Part shown: positions 17,245 to 27,158 of the stretch, piece after piece | Position numbering within the stretch: position 1 is the first letter of the stretch | Layout: the number at the start of each line of letters is the position of its first letter | From: Aliidiomarina maris | GTDB taxonomy: Bacteria > Pseudomonadota > Gammaproteobacteria > Enterobacterales > Alteromonadaceae | Assembly (NCBI RefSeq): GCF_003987335.1 | Contig: NZ_PIPK01000010.1 | Span: 36,964-100,963 of the forward strand | DNA: 64,000 nucleotides | Reading direction: 5' to 3' | Translations under genes and position numbers: made by a program | The notes under the pieces: model-generated | Database searches by the model: none | The model's input: only the letters and a program-made list of their open reading frames with translations | Told to the model about the DNA's origin: nothing

Positions 17245-19152
17245 TTAATTGCCTATGACGATAAGCGCCGTCGTCGCATTAGCGTCGACTAAGGCATCCG
17301 GGCTTAGGTTCAATTCACTGCGCTGATTGTCCTGCTTTATACCGATTAAAATGTCGCCTTGTGCCGCAACGGCTTGTTGCAATTGACGGAAGCTCGGCTG
17401 TCCAAACCACTGCGAAGGTACACTTTTCAAACGCACACCAACGCCTTCAGGGCTAAGTAGGCTGTCGTACACACTGCGTAAGTCAGGGTACACCGCTAGC
17501 TGGGCTAACAAGTGGCTTATCATTGCCGAGCTTTGCACGACCTCGCTGCGCAGCCGATGCTTACTGGCGCTGACGTAACGGTTGTTATTCGGGTCGATTA
17601 ATTCCACCAGTACTTGCGGGCGCTGACTCGCATCCTGGAGTAATAGGTCAAGCAGTTGATTGGCAACAATACTGCGTGCATCAGCCTCTTCACCCCGCTC
17701 TAAGCGGTCGGTGGCGAACACCACCACAGTATCAAACTGGTTCAGTTCAATGTCGCTTAACACCGACGCACGGGTGTAATCGGCCTCAATGAATTCCAGC
17801 TGTGCGTGGCTATCATTGACCAACTGTCGGCGCTGGCTGCGGGATGATGTTGATACTGAGGTCAGTGCTAAGTGTTGCCCAAAGGCGGCTTGTAATTGCT
17901 CAATAAAGCGCGGTACACGGCGATTCCAACCTAGCACTAAAACCCGTGCCCGCTCGCGCTGCAAGCTTAATGCGCTTAAATCAACCGGCGCTAACTGCGC
18001 TTGCTGATTACCTGCGCTGCCAAGATACACAATATCTTTTTCTTCACGCGCCAATAGGATTAATTGGTCATCGGAGCCAATGATATAGTCTTGCTTAGGG
18101 TTCAGCAAAGGTGTGGCGTGGCCACCTTGCTTACTCACTACGCCGCATGCAATTGAGGCCTGATAAAACTGACTGATGTCACCCCAACGCTGGCCTTGCA
18201 CCGCAGTCGCAGGCGCTAAGTAAAGCTGGCAGCCATTCGCGTCGACGAGCAATGAATCGAGTACTTCTGACACCCCGGGCGAGACCACGCTTTGACTAAA
18301 TGCACGCGCAATCGCGATGTCACTGGCGACTATTTGCAATGGGCCTTGATAAGAATGACGTGCGAGTGCGATATTATCCGCGTTTTGCAACTCCACAATC
18401 GCCAGTGGCGGCGTGGCTTGTACACTTTGCGCATTTAACGACAGTAACACCTTAATCGCCTCGGAATCAGCACTCAACAGGCGTCCACTGGTGTCCGCTG
18501 GTGACGGAATAATAACTACTTTGGCTGAGCCTGCGGCAACCCGCAACATATGGTCGGGGTTTAGCATTGAGCCGGAGCGCAGGATAACCTGACGACGTTT
18601 AGCACTCAGTTCACGATGGCTATAAAATTCACTACTCGCACCTTGAGTAATGTCATCGGCTAACACGGCAATGCGGGTGCGCTTACGTTTACGCTCAGCG
18701 CCGTTGTCCAATGGCCCACGGGCTAGAATATCCTGCAAAATTGGAATAGTCCGTGATGTCCAACCCAAGATACTAATATGATGACGCAATGCAACAGGGG
18801 TTAAGCCCTGCTCCAAGGTTTGCATTTTGGCGGTTAACCACTGGGTCATAATCGCGACCAATGTACCCATGAACAGTACATAACCAAGTACCGTCAGCAC
18901 CGTGGACACCACACGCCGCAGCATGCCTTCATCGTCCCCTAAGTACCCCGGGTCGGTCAGGCGCAAGAATGCCCACCAAATATTTTCCAAATACGTTTCC
19001 GCGGGGCCATGAAACGCAGTCACTAAAGCGCCGCCAAATAGTGACACTAGAACCACCAGCAGCCAGGCGACAACTAGTTGATAAAACGCGCCTTTGGCTA
19101 GCTGGCGTTCAAGATAAAATTTTAAGCGGTCGATCAGTGGCAATCGAAACAT
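17245..19152 (-). CDS. CASTOR/POLLUX-related putative ion channel with RCK-like domains
   Basis: A 635-residue inner-membrane protein. Two helices at about 24-50 and 80-105 bracket a pore-like segment (ENIWWAFLRLTDPGYLGDDEG), followed by MGTLVAIMTQWL and then HHISILGWTSRTIPILQDIL, which begins the first Rossmann/RCK-like domain. A second Rossmann domain starts near RARVLVLGWNRRVPRFIEQL. This order (channel then paired NAD-binding-like regulatory domains) is that of plant CASTOR/POLLUX and their bacterial relatives, which conduct cations under cytosolic ligand control. The ion and ligand are unknown here. It stands alone; BCCT is divergent from it, about 100 bases away. Confidence 0.83.
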   Translation of the reverse strand: MFRLPLIDRLKFYLERQLAKGAFYQLVVAWLLVVLVSLFGGALVTAFHGPAETYLENIWWAFLRLTDPGYLGDDEGMLRRVVSTVLTVLGYVLFMGTLVAIMTQWLTAKMQTLEQGLTPVALRHHISILGWTSRTIPILQDILARGPLDNGAERKRKRTRIAVLADDITQGASSEFYSHRELSAKRRQVILRSGSMLNPDHMLRVAAGSAKVVIIPSPADTSGRLLSADSEAIKVLLSLNAQSVQATPPLAIVELQNADNIALARHSYQGPLQIVASDIAIARAFSQSVVSPGVSEVLDSLLVDANGCQLYLAPATAVQGQRWGDISQFYQASIACGVVSKQGGHATPLLNPKQDYIIGSDDQLILLAREEKDIVYLGSAGNQQAQLAPVDLSALSLQRERARVLVLGWNRRVPRFIEQLQAAFGQHLALTSVSTSSRSQRRQLVNDSHAQLEFIEADYTRASVLSDIELNQFDTVVVFATDRLERGEEADARSIVANQLLDLLLQDASQRPQVLVELIDPNNNRYVSASKHRLRSEVVQSSAMISHLLAQLAVYPDLRSVYDSLLSPEGVGVRLKSVPSQWFGQPSFRQLQQAVAAQGDILIGIKQDNQRSELNLSPDALVDANATTALIVIGN

Positions 19153-19253
19153 GCAGGTACCTACGTGGGTTGATTTCTTGTATCTGGGTCAGTTACTGCT
19201 AACCTTTATTAGATTCTAATACAGTTAAGTGACTCATATCAGGGAGTTTATAC

Positions 19254-21386
19254 ATGGGCGCATCCTCTGCAAAGGTAAAAAGCACACTACTGCTGCCAGT
19301 CTTTTTACCCGCCATCATCGTTATTGCTTTACTCATCATCGGTACCATCAGTAATCCGGACCTCGCAGGACAGTTCTTTGAACGCACACTCGCCGAAATT
19401 ACCGACCGTTTTGGTTGGTTTTATATGCTGGCCGTGGCGATTTTCTTAGTGTTTGTCGTGGGTATCGCATTAACTAAGTTTGGTCGTATTAAGCTTGGCC
19501 CCGACCATGCAGAACCCGAGTATAGCTTTCCAGCTTGGTTTGCGATGCTATTTTCCGCAGGTTACGGTATTGCCCTGCTGTTTTTTGGTGTTGCCGAACC
19601 AGTACTGCACTATGCAGATCCGCCCGTGGGCGCCGCTGAAACCCTTGATTCGGCCAAAGCCGCGATGCAAATCTCATTCTTTCATTGGGGCTTTCACATT
19701 TGGGCTATCTATGGCCTGACCGGCTTAGTGCTTGCCTACTTTGCCTTCCGCCACGGCTTACCTTTGTCTATGCGTTCTGCGCTTTACCCACTGATTGGTG
19801 ACAAAATTTATGGCCCTGCGGGTCACGCAGTCGATACGTTCGCAATTCTAGGCACTATGTTTGGTATTGCCACCACCCTTGGCTTGTCTGTGGCGCAAAT
19901 CAACGCAGGGGTGAATGAATTGTGGGGCGTACCGGTTAACACTACAGTGCAAATTATTTTTATTGGGGTGATTACCTTAGCTGCGATTGCTTCAGTGGTT
20001 GCCGGTATGGATAAGGGCATTAAGCGCTTATCGGTGATTAACATGACGCTAGTTATGTTCTTATTAATCGCTGTATTTGTATTTGGTCCCACTATTTTAC
20101 TGCTCGAAACCTTCTTGCAAAACACTGGCTCGTACATGAATAACATTGTCGAGCGCACCTTTAACTTGCAAGCCTACGAACGCAGTGACTGGATAGGCAA
20201 CTGGACGTTATTTATCTTTGGCTGGACGATTGCTTGGGCACCGTTTGTCGGCCTGTTCATTGCTAAAATCAGCCGCGGGCGCACCATTCGCCAGTTCGTT
20301 TTCGGCGTGATGTTTGTACCCACCATGTTTACGTTCTTATGGTTTAGTGTGTTTGGCGACACCGCGCTTAACTTAATTATGCAGCAAGGTTACACCTCAT
20401 TGATTGAGGAAGTACAAGCGGACGAGGCCGTTGCCTTGTTTAGAATGTATTCGTACCTATTTGCTGATTACCCAACCCTATTAACCACCATTATCTCAGT
20501 AGCTACGGTGATTCTGATTGTCACTTTCTTCGTGACCTCGTCAGATTCGGGGTCATTAGTGGTCGACTCATTGGCTTCAGGTGGTGTGATTAACACCCCG
20601 GCTTGGCAGCGTGTATTTTGGGCCACTCTAGAGGGTGTAGTCGCTTCGGTGTTGCTCATTGCTGGTGGTCTTGGTGCGTTACAAACCGCATCGGTGGCCA
20701 GCGCCTTGCCGTTCGCTGTGATCATGTTAATCGCTGCCTTTGGTATGTGGCGAGCTCTGATTATCGAAGGCCATCAGCACGGCAGTCTCAAAAGCTATAT
20801 GAAAGGCGCGCGCACCAACAGCGGTACCGGCAAAGGCTCATGGGAGCGGCGTTTAGGTGCTTTGGTTAACTTCCCTAATCAAGAAGAAGTGCTTAAATTT
20901 ATTCAGCAAGATGTGCAGCAAGCACTGGATAAACTCAAAGGTTCACTTGAGAGCAAGCAGTGGCCGGCTGAAGTGACTTGGGACGATGCCAACCAACGCG
21001 TTTACCTTGAAGTGAAGCTCGAAGATCAACTCGACTTCTTCTACGAAGTGCGTTTGCGTGAATTTGATTTACCTGACTATGCGTACCCACTACTGAGTCG
21101 TAAAGAAGAGAAACGCGAGAAGTATGCCACCGCCGAAGTATTCCTGCGCCAAGGCGGGCAGGAATACGATGTCTATGGCTACAATGAGAAAGACTTGCTG
21201 GACGATGTCTTGAATCAGTTCGAGAACTACTTAGCGTTTCTCAAAATTAGCCCAAGTACCTTACCTTGGGATATGGCGAAGCACGACGAAGACTTAGACG
21301 TCGAGGAACACCCTGAAGAAATTTGGGAAGATAAATTGGCAGGGTCAGATGGCGCTTCTGAAGATAAAAACGACGCCAAAAGCTAA
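19254..21386 (+). CDS. BCCT family betaine/choline/carnitine transporter
   Basis: A 710-residue sodium- or proton-coupled transporter with 12 expected helices up to about residue 515. Motifs are SAGYGIALLFFGVAEPV, the helix-8 signature GWTIAWAPFVGLFIAKISRG, and TSSDSGSLVVDSLASGG. The unusual feature is the long acidic cytoplasmic tail of about 190 residues, which is a hallmark of BetT-like members that are gated by osmotic stress. It probably imports compatible solutes, fitting a marine or saline habitat. Substrate (choline, betaine, carnitine) cannot be told. It is monocistronic and ends at a strong terminator. Confidence 0.93.
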   Translation: MGASSAKVKSTLLLPVFLPAIIVIALLIIGTISNPDLAGQFFERTLAEITDRFGWFYMLAVAIFLVFVVGIALTKFGRIKLGPDHAEPEYSFPAWFAMLFSAGYGIALLFFGVAEPVLHYADPPVGAAETLDSAKAAMQISFFHWGFHIWAIYGLTGLVLAYFAFRHGLPLSMRSALYPLIGDKIYGPAGHAVDTFAILGTMFGIATTLGLSVAQINAGVNELWGVPVNTTVQIIFIGVITLAAIASVVAGMDKGIKRLSVINMTLVMFLLIAVFVFGPTILLLETFLQNTGSYMNNIVERTFNLQAYERSDWIGNWTLFIFGWTIAWAPFVGLFIAKISRGRTIRQFVFGVMFVPTMFTFLWFSVFGDTALNLIMQQGYTSLIEEVQADEAVALFRMYSYLFADYPTLLTTIISVATVILIVTFFVTSSDSGSLVVDSLASGGVINTPAWQRVFWATLEGVVASVLLIAGGLGALQTASVASALPFAVIMLIAAFGMWRALIIEGHQHGSLKSYMKGARTNSGTGKGSWERRLGALVNFPNQEEVLKFIQQDVQQALDKLKGSLESKQWPAEVTWDDANQRVYLEVKLEDQLDFFYEVRLREFDLPDYAYPLLSRKEEKREKYATAEVFLRQGGQEYDVYGYNEKDLLDDVLNQFENYLAFLKISPSTLPWDMAKHDEDLDVEEHPEEIWEDKLAGSDGASEDKNDAKS

Positions 21387-21403
21387 CTAGGTCAACAGAC
21401 CAC

Positions 21404-21432
21404 AAAAAAGCCTGCTCGCGCAGGCTTTTTTT
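21404..21432. terminator. Bidirectional terminator between the BCCT gene and phoU
   Basis: Stem GCCTGC / GCAGGC (21410-21415 and 21420-21425) with a four-base TCGC loop, A6 on the left and T7 on the right. It can serve the plus-strand BCCT transcript and the minus-strand pst-phoU transcript. Confidence 0.92.
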
Positions 21433-21456
21433 TATGTCGCCCTCATAGCGCAAGGG

Positions 21457-22176
21457 CTAAGCGCGTGGCTTGCGCACCGTATCTTGCATAGTTTCGACGC
21501 TGGTATGACGCACGTCTTTGCCGTGTACGTTGTAAATCACATACTCTGCAATGTTCTGGCAGCGGTCACCGATACGCTCAAGCGAGCGCGCTGAGAACAC
21601 CACATCCATAATTTTTGGAATACTGCGTGGGTCTTCCATCATGTAAGTCATCAATTGACGCAGCATGGCCTCATATTGACGATCAATGCCCTGGTCCGAC
21701 TGATGCACTTCAAGGGCTTCTTCCGCGTCCATGCGCGCAAACGCATTCAGCACCATGCGTAGCATGTTCAATACCAGCTGCCCCAGGTTCTCCAGGCTCG
21801 CCAACAAGTGTTGTTGCTCGCTGCTAAAAGTTTCTTTGGCAACCCCTGCAATGCGTTTGGTTTCATCGCCAATGCGTTCTAAATCGGCAATGGTTTTAAA
21901 GGTCGCAATCACCTGACGCAAATCGCTTGCGGTGGGCTGACGCTTAGCAATCAACTGCGTACACGCGTTGTCGATATCCAGCTCAAAGGCATTAATTTTG
22001 CGGTCATTACTGAGCACTTTGTCAGCTAGCTCGTGGTCACTTTCTTTAATCGCACGAATCGCATCCGCCAATTGCTTCTCAACTTCGCCGCCCATTGACA
22101 GCACCGAGTTGCGAACACCCTTGAGTTCCACGTCGAATTGCGAGGAAATATGCTTACCCATTTTTGAATTATCCAT
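21457..22176 (-). CDS. phoU: Phosphate signalling protein PhoU
   Basis: PhoU links the PstSCAB transporter to the PhoR kinase and shuts off the Pho response when phosphate is sufficient. This 239-residue protein has the two three-helix repeats of the family with metal-binding acidic motifs (DLERIGDETKRIAG and SLERIGDRCQNIAEYV). The open frame extends 26 codons into pstB, but ATG at 22176 has a GGGAGGGG ribosome site and gives the correct MDNSKMGKHIS start. It follows pstB by 13 bases and ends the operon. No phoB or phoR is in the window. Confidence 0.96.
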   Translation of the reverse strand: MDNSKMGKHISSQFDVELKGVRNSVLSMGGEVEKQLADAIRAIKESDHELADKVLSNDRKINAFELDIDNACTQLIAKRQPTASDLRQVIATFKTIADLERIGDETKRIAGVAKETFSSEQQHLLASLENLGQLVLNMLRMVLNAFARMDAEEALEVHQSDQGIDRQYEAMLRQLMTYMMEDPRSIPKIMDVVFSARSLERIGDRCQNIAEYVIYNVHGKDVRHTSVETMQDTVRKPRA

Positions 22177-22189
22177 ACACCCCTCCCAA

Positions 22190-22969
22190 TTAACCGTAGC
22201 GGCCAGTAATATAATCTTCAGTACGTTTGTTCTTAGGGTTAGTAAACAGCTCATCGGTTGGGCTGACTTCGACTAAATCCCCTAAGTGGAAAAATGCCGT
22301 GCGATCCGACACGCGCGCAGCCTGCTGCATATTATGCGTGACTATCACAATAGTAAATTTCTCTTTTAAGTCGTGAATCAATTCTTCAATGATGCCTGTC
22401 GCAATCGGGTCAAGGGCCGAGCAAGGCTCATCCATTAGTATCACTTCAGGGCTAACCGCAATCGTGCGCGCGATACATAAGCGCTGTTGCTGACCACCCG
22501 ACAAACCAGTACCAGGTGCATGCAAGCGGTCTTTCACCTCTTCCCATAAACCAGCACGACGCAAGCTTGATTCCACAATGTCATCGAGCTCTGGTTTACG
22601 CTCCACTAAACCGTGTAATTTAGGTCCGTACGCAATATTGTCATAAATCGACTTCGGGAACGGGTTCGGCTTTTGGAACACCATACCGACCCGCGCTCGC
22701 AATAGCACCTCATCAACGGATGGGTGATAAATGTCCTTGCCATCAAGCTCAATGCTGCCGGTAACACGACAGCCAGCAATGGTGTCATTCATGCGGTTTA
22801 GGCAGCGCAGGAAAGTTGACTTACCGCACCCTGACGGGCCGATAAACGACAGCACTTCATTGGTATGCACATCAAGGTCGATCCCCTTGATCGCTTGGGT
22901 ATCGCCATAAAACACTTCAACATTGCGCGCTGTGACAGTGGTGGCCGGATTCGCTTGAGCTTGTGTCAT
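22190..22969 (-). CDS. pstB: Phosphate ABC transporter ATP-binding protein PstB
   Basis: The ATPase of the high-affinity phosphate importer. It has Walker [10 protein letters not shown] (about 44-52), the signature [16 protein letters not shown], Walker [14 protein letters not shown] and the switch histidine [13 protein letters not shown]. The PstB-type run [19 protein letters not shown] is clear. The 259-residue length is normal. It is 68 bases downstream of pstA and 13 bases upstream of phoU. Confidence 0.98.
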   Translation of the reverse strand: MTQAQANPATTVTARNVEVFYGDTQAIKGIDLDVHTNEVLSFIGPSGCGKSTFLRCLNRMNDTIAGCRVTGSIELDGKDIYHPSVDEVLLRARVGMVFQKPNPFPKSIYDNIAYGPKLHGLVERKPELDDIVESSLRRAGLWEEVKDRLHAPGTGLSGGQQQRLCIARTIAVSPEVILMDEPCSALDPIATGIIEELIHDLKEKFTIVIVTHNMQQAARVSDRTAFFHLGDLVEVSPTDELFTNPKNKRTEDYITGRYG

Positions 22970-23037
22970 AAATTCCCTACTTGCATCATGTTCATTCGTT
23001 CAATGGTAGCTAAGGTTGGCTGCGTGTACAGCACTTG

Positions 23038-24414
23038 CTACCAGCGCACTTCTAATTTGCGGCGTAGCCAGATGGCTAACGCATTCAGGCTTAGCATTAA
23101 CATCAGCAGGACAATAATCGCTGCAGACGTTCGCGCCTCGAAAAAGTTACGTAGCTCGTTACCTTGCCATAAGTATATTTGCACAGGTAACGCCGTCGAC
23201 TGGTCAAACGGTGTCTGCGGCACACTAGCGACAAACGACTTCATACCAATCAACAGTAATGGTGCGGTTTCACCTAAAGCTTGCGCCACGCCCAGAATCG
23301 AGCCAGTTAAAATGCCTGGTATCGCCAGCGGCAACACATGGTGGAACACGGTCTGGGTACGCGAAGCACCTAAACCTAATGCAGCGCTTCGAATTGAAGG
23401 AGGAATCGCACGCAAGGTCGAGCGGGTTGCAATGATGACGGTCGGCAAGGTCATCAATGACAACACTAAACCACCCACCACCGGCGCTGACATAGGTAAG
23501 TTAAACCAGTTAATAAACACCGCCGCTCCAAGCAAACCGAAGATAATCGACGGTACCGCAGCTAAGTTATTAATGTTGACCTCAATCACATCGGTGATTT
23601 TGTTTTTCGGCGCAAATTCTTCCAGGTAAATGGCTGCCGCGACACCCATTGGAATGGCTAAGAAGATCACTATCAACATCATATAAAACGAACCGACAAA
23701 GGCGCCCGCTAAACCAGCAGATGCGAGTGAGCTGCGTGAGTCAGGGTTCATAAATAATGCCGTGCTAAAGCGGTTTTGAATCGCGCCCTCAGCATACAAT
23801 TGGTCAGCCCAATCGCGCACTAGCGCTGGTAACTGCTGTTGCTCATCGGGCAAATCGCGGTCGATATTACCTTTTAACCAGACATCAATATTGGCGGCGG
23901 TAAGTAACCGTAAGGTCTTGGTTTGACCAATAACGCTTGGGTCATCCATCACCATCTGGCGTAATGCATGGCGCTCGCCTGATGTAATCAATTGGGTTAA
24001 GAAGCGTGTTTGCGAGCGCTCAAAGTCCGGTAGCAAAGGAATAATTGCATTGTTAATCAGCGCATTGAAATTCACAAAGCCAAGCTCGGTTTCCCACTCT
24101 TGCAAACGGTTGTCGAAGTCATAGAAAGACTCATCCGCTTGTTGCACCGGCTTTTCAGGTACGTTCACTATTTGTGGGTCAAAATAGATATCCAGCTCCA
24201 TGCTGGTCTGCCAAAACGCTGGAATACCCTTCGAAAAGATATTGATAAACAGTATCGCCACCAGCGCCAGGCTGACCAACACGCTAGCCAGGCCAAGGTT
24301 TTTGAACGCCTTTTCTTTGCGCTTACGCGAACGCAATGAAGCGGACACTTTATCCTGTACGCTCCAGCCCTGCGTGGCCGCGCTCGGTGTGCTGTTTGAA
24401 GATGATTCAGTCAT
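23038..24414 (-). CDS. pstA: Phosphate ABC transporter permease PstA (long form)
   Basis: The second permease of the phosphate importer. It is much longer than E. coli PstA (296): 458 residues, with an N-terminal cytoplasmic tail, a first helix at about 42-62, and a periplasmic insertion of about 150-170 residues (DUF3333-like; MELDIYFDPQIVNVPEK onward) before the remaining five helices. The permease EAA-type loop is IPPSIRSAALGLGASRTQTV. I place the start at the ATG at 24414 because it has an AAGGA ribosome site seven bases upstream; the ATG six codons before it has none. Both lie near the pstC stop, so translation is coupled. Confidence 0.93.
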   Translation of the reverse strand: MTESSSNSTPSAATQGWSVQDKVSASLRSRKRKEKAFKNLGLASVLVSLALVAILFINIFSKGIPAFWQTSMELDIYFDPQIVNVPEKPVQQADESFYDFDNRLQEWETELGFVNFNALINNAIIPLLPDFERSQTRFLTQLITSGERHALRQMVMDDPSVIGQTKTLRLLTAANIDVWLKGNIDRDLPDEQQQLPALVRDWADQLYAEGAIQNRFSTALFMNPDSRSSLASAGLAGAFVGSFYMMLIVIFLAIPMGVAAAIYLEEFAPKNKITDVIEVNINNLAAVPSIIFGLLGAAVFINWFNLPMSAPVVGGLVLSLMTLPTVIIATRSTLRAIPPSIRSAALGLGASRTQTVFHHVLPLAIPGILTGSILGVAQALGETAPLLLIGMKSFVASVPQTPFDQSTALPVQIYLWQGNELRNFFEARTSAAIIVLLMLMLSLNALAIWLRRKLEVRW

Positions 24415-24424
24415 GCGTGCGTCC

Positions 24425-25816
24425 TTAGTCATACTGTTCGCGGAACTTGCGTACGATTAGCAAGGCAACAATATTCAATATCAACGTAATCACAAACAAA
24501 GTTAAGCCAAGTGCAAAGGCAACCAGGGATTGCGGGCTTGAGAAGTCATTGTCACCGGTTAACTGATTCACGATAGTCACTGTCATGGTGGAAACCGCCT
24601 CAAATGGATTCGCCGTTAAGTTCGGGCTGTTACCCGCTGCGAGCACCACGATCATGGTTTCCCCCACCGCGCGGCTGGCAGCTAACAACACGGCCCCAGA
24701 GATACCCGGCAATGCAGCAGGCAATACCACCTTGCGAATGGTTTCAGATTTAGTCGCCCCTAAGCCCAGTGAGCCGTCACGCAGTGACTTAGGCACTTGG
24801 GTCAAGATGTCATCGGAAAGTGACGAGATAAACGGGATAATCATAATCCCCATTACCACACCGGCGGTTAATGCAGAGGTTGCGCGAATATCCAGACCAA
24901 CGCTATCACCCAGTCCAGCCAGGAAAGGTCCGACGGTTACCAAGGCGAAGAAGCCGTACACAATAGTTGGGATACCGGCCAGAATTTCAATAATAGGCTT
25001 GGCCACATTACGTAAGCGCTTTGGCGCATACTCGGCTAAATAGATGGCTGAAAGCAAGCCTAATGGAATAGCGACTAACAGTGCCACACTGGCCACCAAC
25101 AAGGTACCTGAAAGTAGTGGTAATAAGCCAAATTCGCCTTGCTGTCCGGTCCCTACGGTAGAGAACCTTGGGTTCCATGTGGTGCCGAAGAAAAAGTCTG
25201 TCGGGCTAACATAAGTGAAGAAACGTAAGGTTTCACCCACCATCGACAGCACAATCCCAATAGTGGTTAAGATGGCGATAGTCGATGAAATGATCAGAAC
25301 CGCTTTAATCACCTTTTCCATCGCGTTGCGAGCTCGCAGCGCTGGGTTGACCTTGCGGTAGCTAAGAAACAAGCCCAAAGCAACGGCGGCACTCACCAGC
25401 GCCAGCATAATGGCATACGCGATTTCCTGCATTTCGCGGTAATACTGAGCGGCCGCAATTTCCCAGTCGGCGAGCACGCCGCCAGAAACGAAGTCGTTGG
25501 CAATGTTACTAATGCGGCGTAATACCGCGTTGAGTTCATTGCCTGATAATTGGGCCAAATGGTCAGGCAATTGCGCTATCACCATTTGATTCACCATCCA
25601 TGGCGCAAACCAGCTCCACAGCAGGAAAATAGCAAAGGCAGGCACCGTCGCCCAAAACGCAACTAACGCGCCATGGTGGTGGGGGCGCGAGTGCATCGCC
25701 TGATGGTTTTTCTCCCGCGCTAAGCGGCTTGCTTGCTTACCACTTTTAGCCATACCGAGCTGGTACGCTAAAGTCATAACAGCAAGTAATGCGGCGATGA
25801 CGATCAAGTTATTCAT
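24425..25816 (-). CDS. pstC: Phosphate ABC transporter permease PstC (long form)
   Basis: The first permease of the phosphate importer, 463 residues against about 319 in E. coli. Extra length is an N-terminal helix pair (residues 3-20 and 52-75) and a periplasmic loop of about 65 residues (WMVNQMVIAQLPDHLAQL on) ahead of the six core helices. The coupling loop VPKSLRDGSLGLGATKSETI and the end IVALLIVRKFREQYD are typical. A Pho box lies 62 bases upstream, so pstCAB-phoU can be transcribed apart from pstS. Confidence 0.95.
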   Translation of the reverse strand: MNNLIVIAALLAVMTLAYQLGMAKSGKQASRLAREKNHQAMHSRPHHHGALVAFWATVPAFAIFLLWSWFAPWMVNQMVIAQLPDHLAQLSGNELNAVLRRISNIANDFVSGGVLADWEIAAAQYYREMQEIAYAIMLALVSAAVALGLFLSYRKVNPALRARNAMEKVIKAVLIISSTIAILTTIGIVLSMVGETLRFFTYVSPTDFFFGTTWNPRFSTVGTGQQGEFGLLPLLSGTLLVASVALLVAIPLGLLSAIYLAEYAPKRLRNVAKPIIEILAGIPTIVYGFFALVTVGPFLAGLGDSVGLDIRATSALTAGVVMGIMIIPFISSLSDDILTQVPKSLRDGSLGLGATKSETIRKVVLPAALPGISGAVLLAASRAVGETMIVVLAAGNSPNLTANPFEAVSTMTVTIVNQLTGDNDFSSPQSLVAFALGLTLFVITLILNIVALLIVRKFREQYD

Positions 25817-25877
25817 GTACGCTCCGAGTTAAGCAGCATATTTGATGACGTTATAATGACGAGTGTAAGACACAAAT

Positions 25878-25895
25878 ATGACAGCATTGTGACAA
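25878..25895 (-). promoter_or_regulatory. Pho box upstream of pstC
   Basis: On the minus strand TTGTCAC-AATG-CTGTCAT: two direct 7-mers of the PhoB type (CTGTCAT) spaced by four bases. It lies 62 bases upstream of the pstC ATG. PhoB is expected to activate from it under low phosphate. Confidence 0.82.
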
Positions 25896-25980
25896 ACTAC
25901 TGATTTCGGCGTTATCCAAATTAAATATGCGAACCAGTCAAAACCAATCACCACAATCCTTGTAGTTTGATTTAGATAGT

Positions 25981-26006
25981 AAAAAAGCCACTTAAAGTGG
26001 CTTTTT
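25981..26006 (-). terminator. Terminator or attenuator after pstS
   Basis: Stem GCCACT / AGTGGC (25987-25992 and 25996-26001) with a three-base loop, and T6 on the minus strand. It is 25 bases past pstS and ahead of the pstC Pho box, so it likely keeps the abundant pstS message separate from pstCAB-phoU. Confidence 0.85.
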
Positions 26007-26031
26007 ATAGCAAGTTTTTGTGACCACGCTA

Positions 26032-27051
26032 TTACAGCGCTTGTTTGCTGCGAATCGCTTGAATCACTTCTTGACGCTCGTCGTCACCTAAAGGAATTAA
26101 GCCAGCTTCTTCTAAAATGCTGCCAAAGCCCGAGGTCATGTCACTTAGGTAGAACATCGCGAATTCCTGCAAGCCTGGGATAACACCAATGTGCTCGCCT
26201 TTGATATAGAAATACAACGGACGCGACACTGGGTATTCGCCTGAAATGATGTTATCGATAGTTGGAACCACACCTGACACAGTGGCAACCTGCAGACGGT
26301 CGCGGTTGCTTTCGTAGAAGCTTAAACCAAACACACCTACCGCATTACGGTTGGCTTCTAAACGCGCCAATGTTTCCGTGTAGTCACCTGCAATTTCAAC
26401 TACGCGGCCGTCAGTACGCATTGCCAAACATACGTCGTTTTGGGCGCTTGAATCGAGTGCAGTAATTTCGCTGAATGCTTTACAGCCATCCAGAATCACT
26501 TTTTCTTCATAGACTTCGCGAGTACCGTGGTTCGAGCCTGGAATCGCCAGAAGAATGTCTTGGTCAGGTAATGACGAGTCAATTTGCGACCAGTTGGTAT
26601 ATGGATTCGCAACCATTTGACCATTTTGGGGCACCTGGCGTGCTTGGGCTAAAAATACATGTTTAGGCTCAAGTTTGAAGTCACCCGCACCAGCACGTGA
26701 AGCGAACACGATGCCGTCATAGCCGATTTTCACTTCAATCACTTGGTTCACGCCGTTGGCATGGCAGTTAGCCAGTTCGTTCGGGCGAATGGCACGTGAC
26801 GAGTTCGCGATATCGATGGTGTTTGCACCAACGCCCTGACAGAACTGACGTAAGCCGCCGCCAGAACCACCCGAGCCAACCACAGGCGTACGGAAACGAC
26901 TGAAGTTGTTGCCAAACTCCTCGGCAGCAATTGAGCTAAACGGCAATACAGTCGATGAACCAGAAATTTGAATCACATCGCGTTGCTGCGCTTGCGCGCC
27001 AAATGCGGTTAAAGCTGCGGTGGCACATAGGATAGTCGCTAAACGTTTCAT
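26032..27051 (-). CDS. pstS: Phosphate-binding protein PstS
   Basis: The periplasmic receptor of the phosphate ABC importer. A signal peptide (residues 1-21, cleavage after AFGAQA) precedes the mature start QQRDVIQISGSSTVLPFSS. Binding-site segments are SGSSTV, VGSGGSGGGLRQFCQG and IPGSNHGTREVYEEK. The 339-residue length and Cys pair fit the marine PstS type rather than E. coli PstS. It has its own Pho box and terminator. Confidence 0.94.
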   Translation of the reverse strand: MKRLATILCATAALTAFGAQAQQRDVIQISGSSTVLPFSSIAAEEFGNNFSRFRTPVVGSGGSGGGLRQFCQGVGANTIDIANSSRAIRPNELANCHANGVNQVIEVKIGYDGIVFASRAGAGDFKLEPKHVFLAQARQVPQNGQMVANPYTNWSQIDSSLPDQDILLAIPGSNHGTREVYEEKVILDGCKAFSEITALDSSAQNDVCLAMRTDGRVVEIAGDYTETLARLEANRNAVGVFGLSFYESNRDRLQVATVSGVVPTIDNIISGEYPVSRPLYFYIKGEHIGVIPGLQEFAMFYLSDMTSGFGSILEEAGLIPLGDDERQEVIQAIRSKQAL

Positions 27052-27109
27052 AATTTGAAGTTCCCTTGTTGGGTGTCAATTTGCGTTATGTCAATTGTGC
27101 CGCATTTAT

Positions 27110-27127
27110 ATGTCACATTTATGACAG
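27110..27127 (-). promoter_or_regulatory. Pho box upstream of pstS
   Basis: On the minus strand CTGTCAT-AAAT-GTGACAT. The first 7-mer and the AAAT spacer are perfect; the second matches as GTGACAT against CTGTCAT. It lies 59 bases upstream of the pstS start. Confidence 0.85.
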
Positions 27128-27158
27128 CGCGGCACATTTTTTATCCTCGCTAATTTGC

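Noticed and set aside
22865..23629. A 254-residue plus-strand frame antisense to pstB/pstA
   Set aside because: It lies entirely over well-supported pst genes, has low-complexity composition and no ribosome site; it is a shadow of the real frame.
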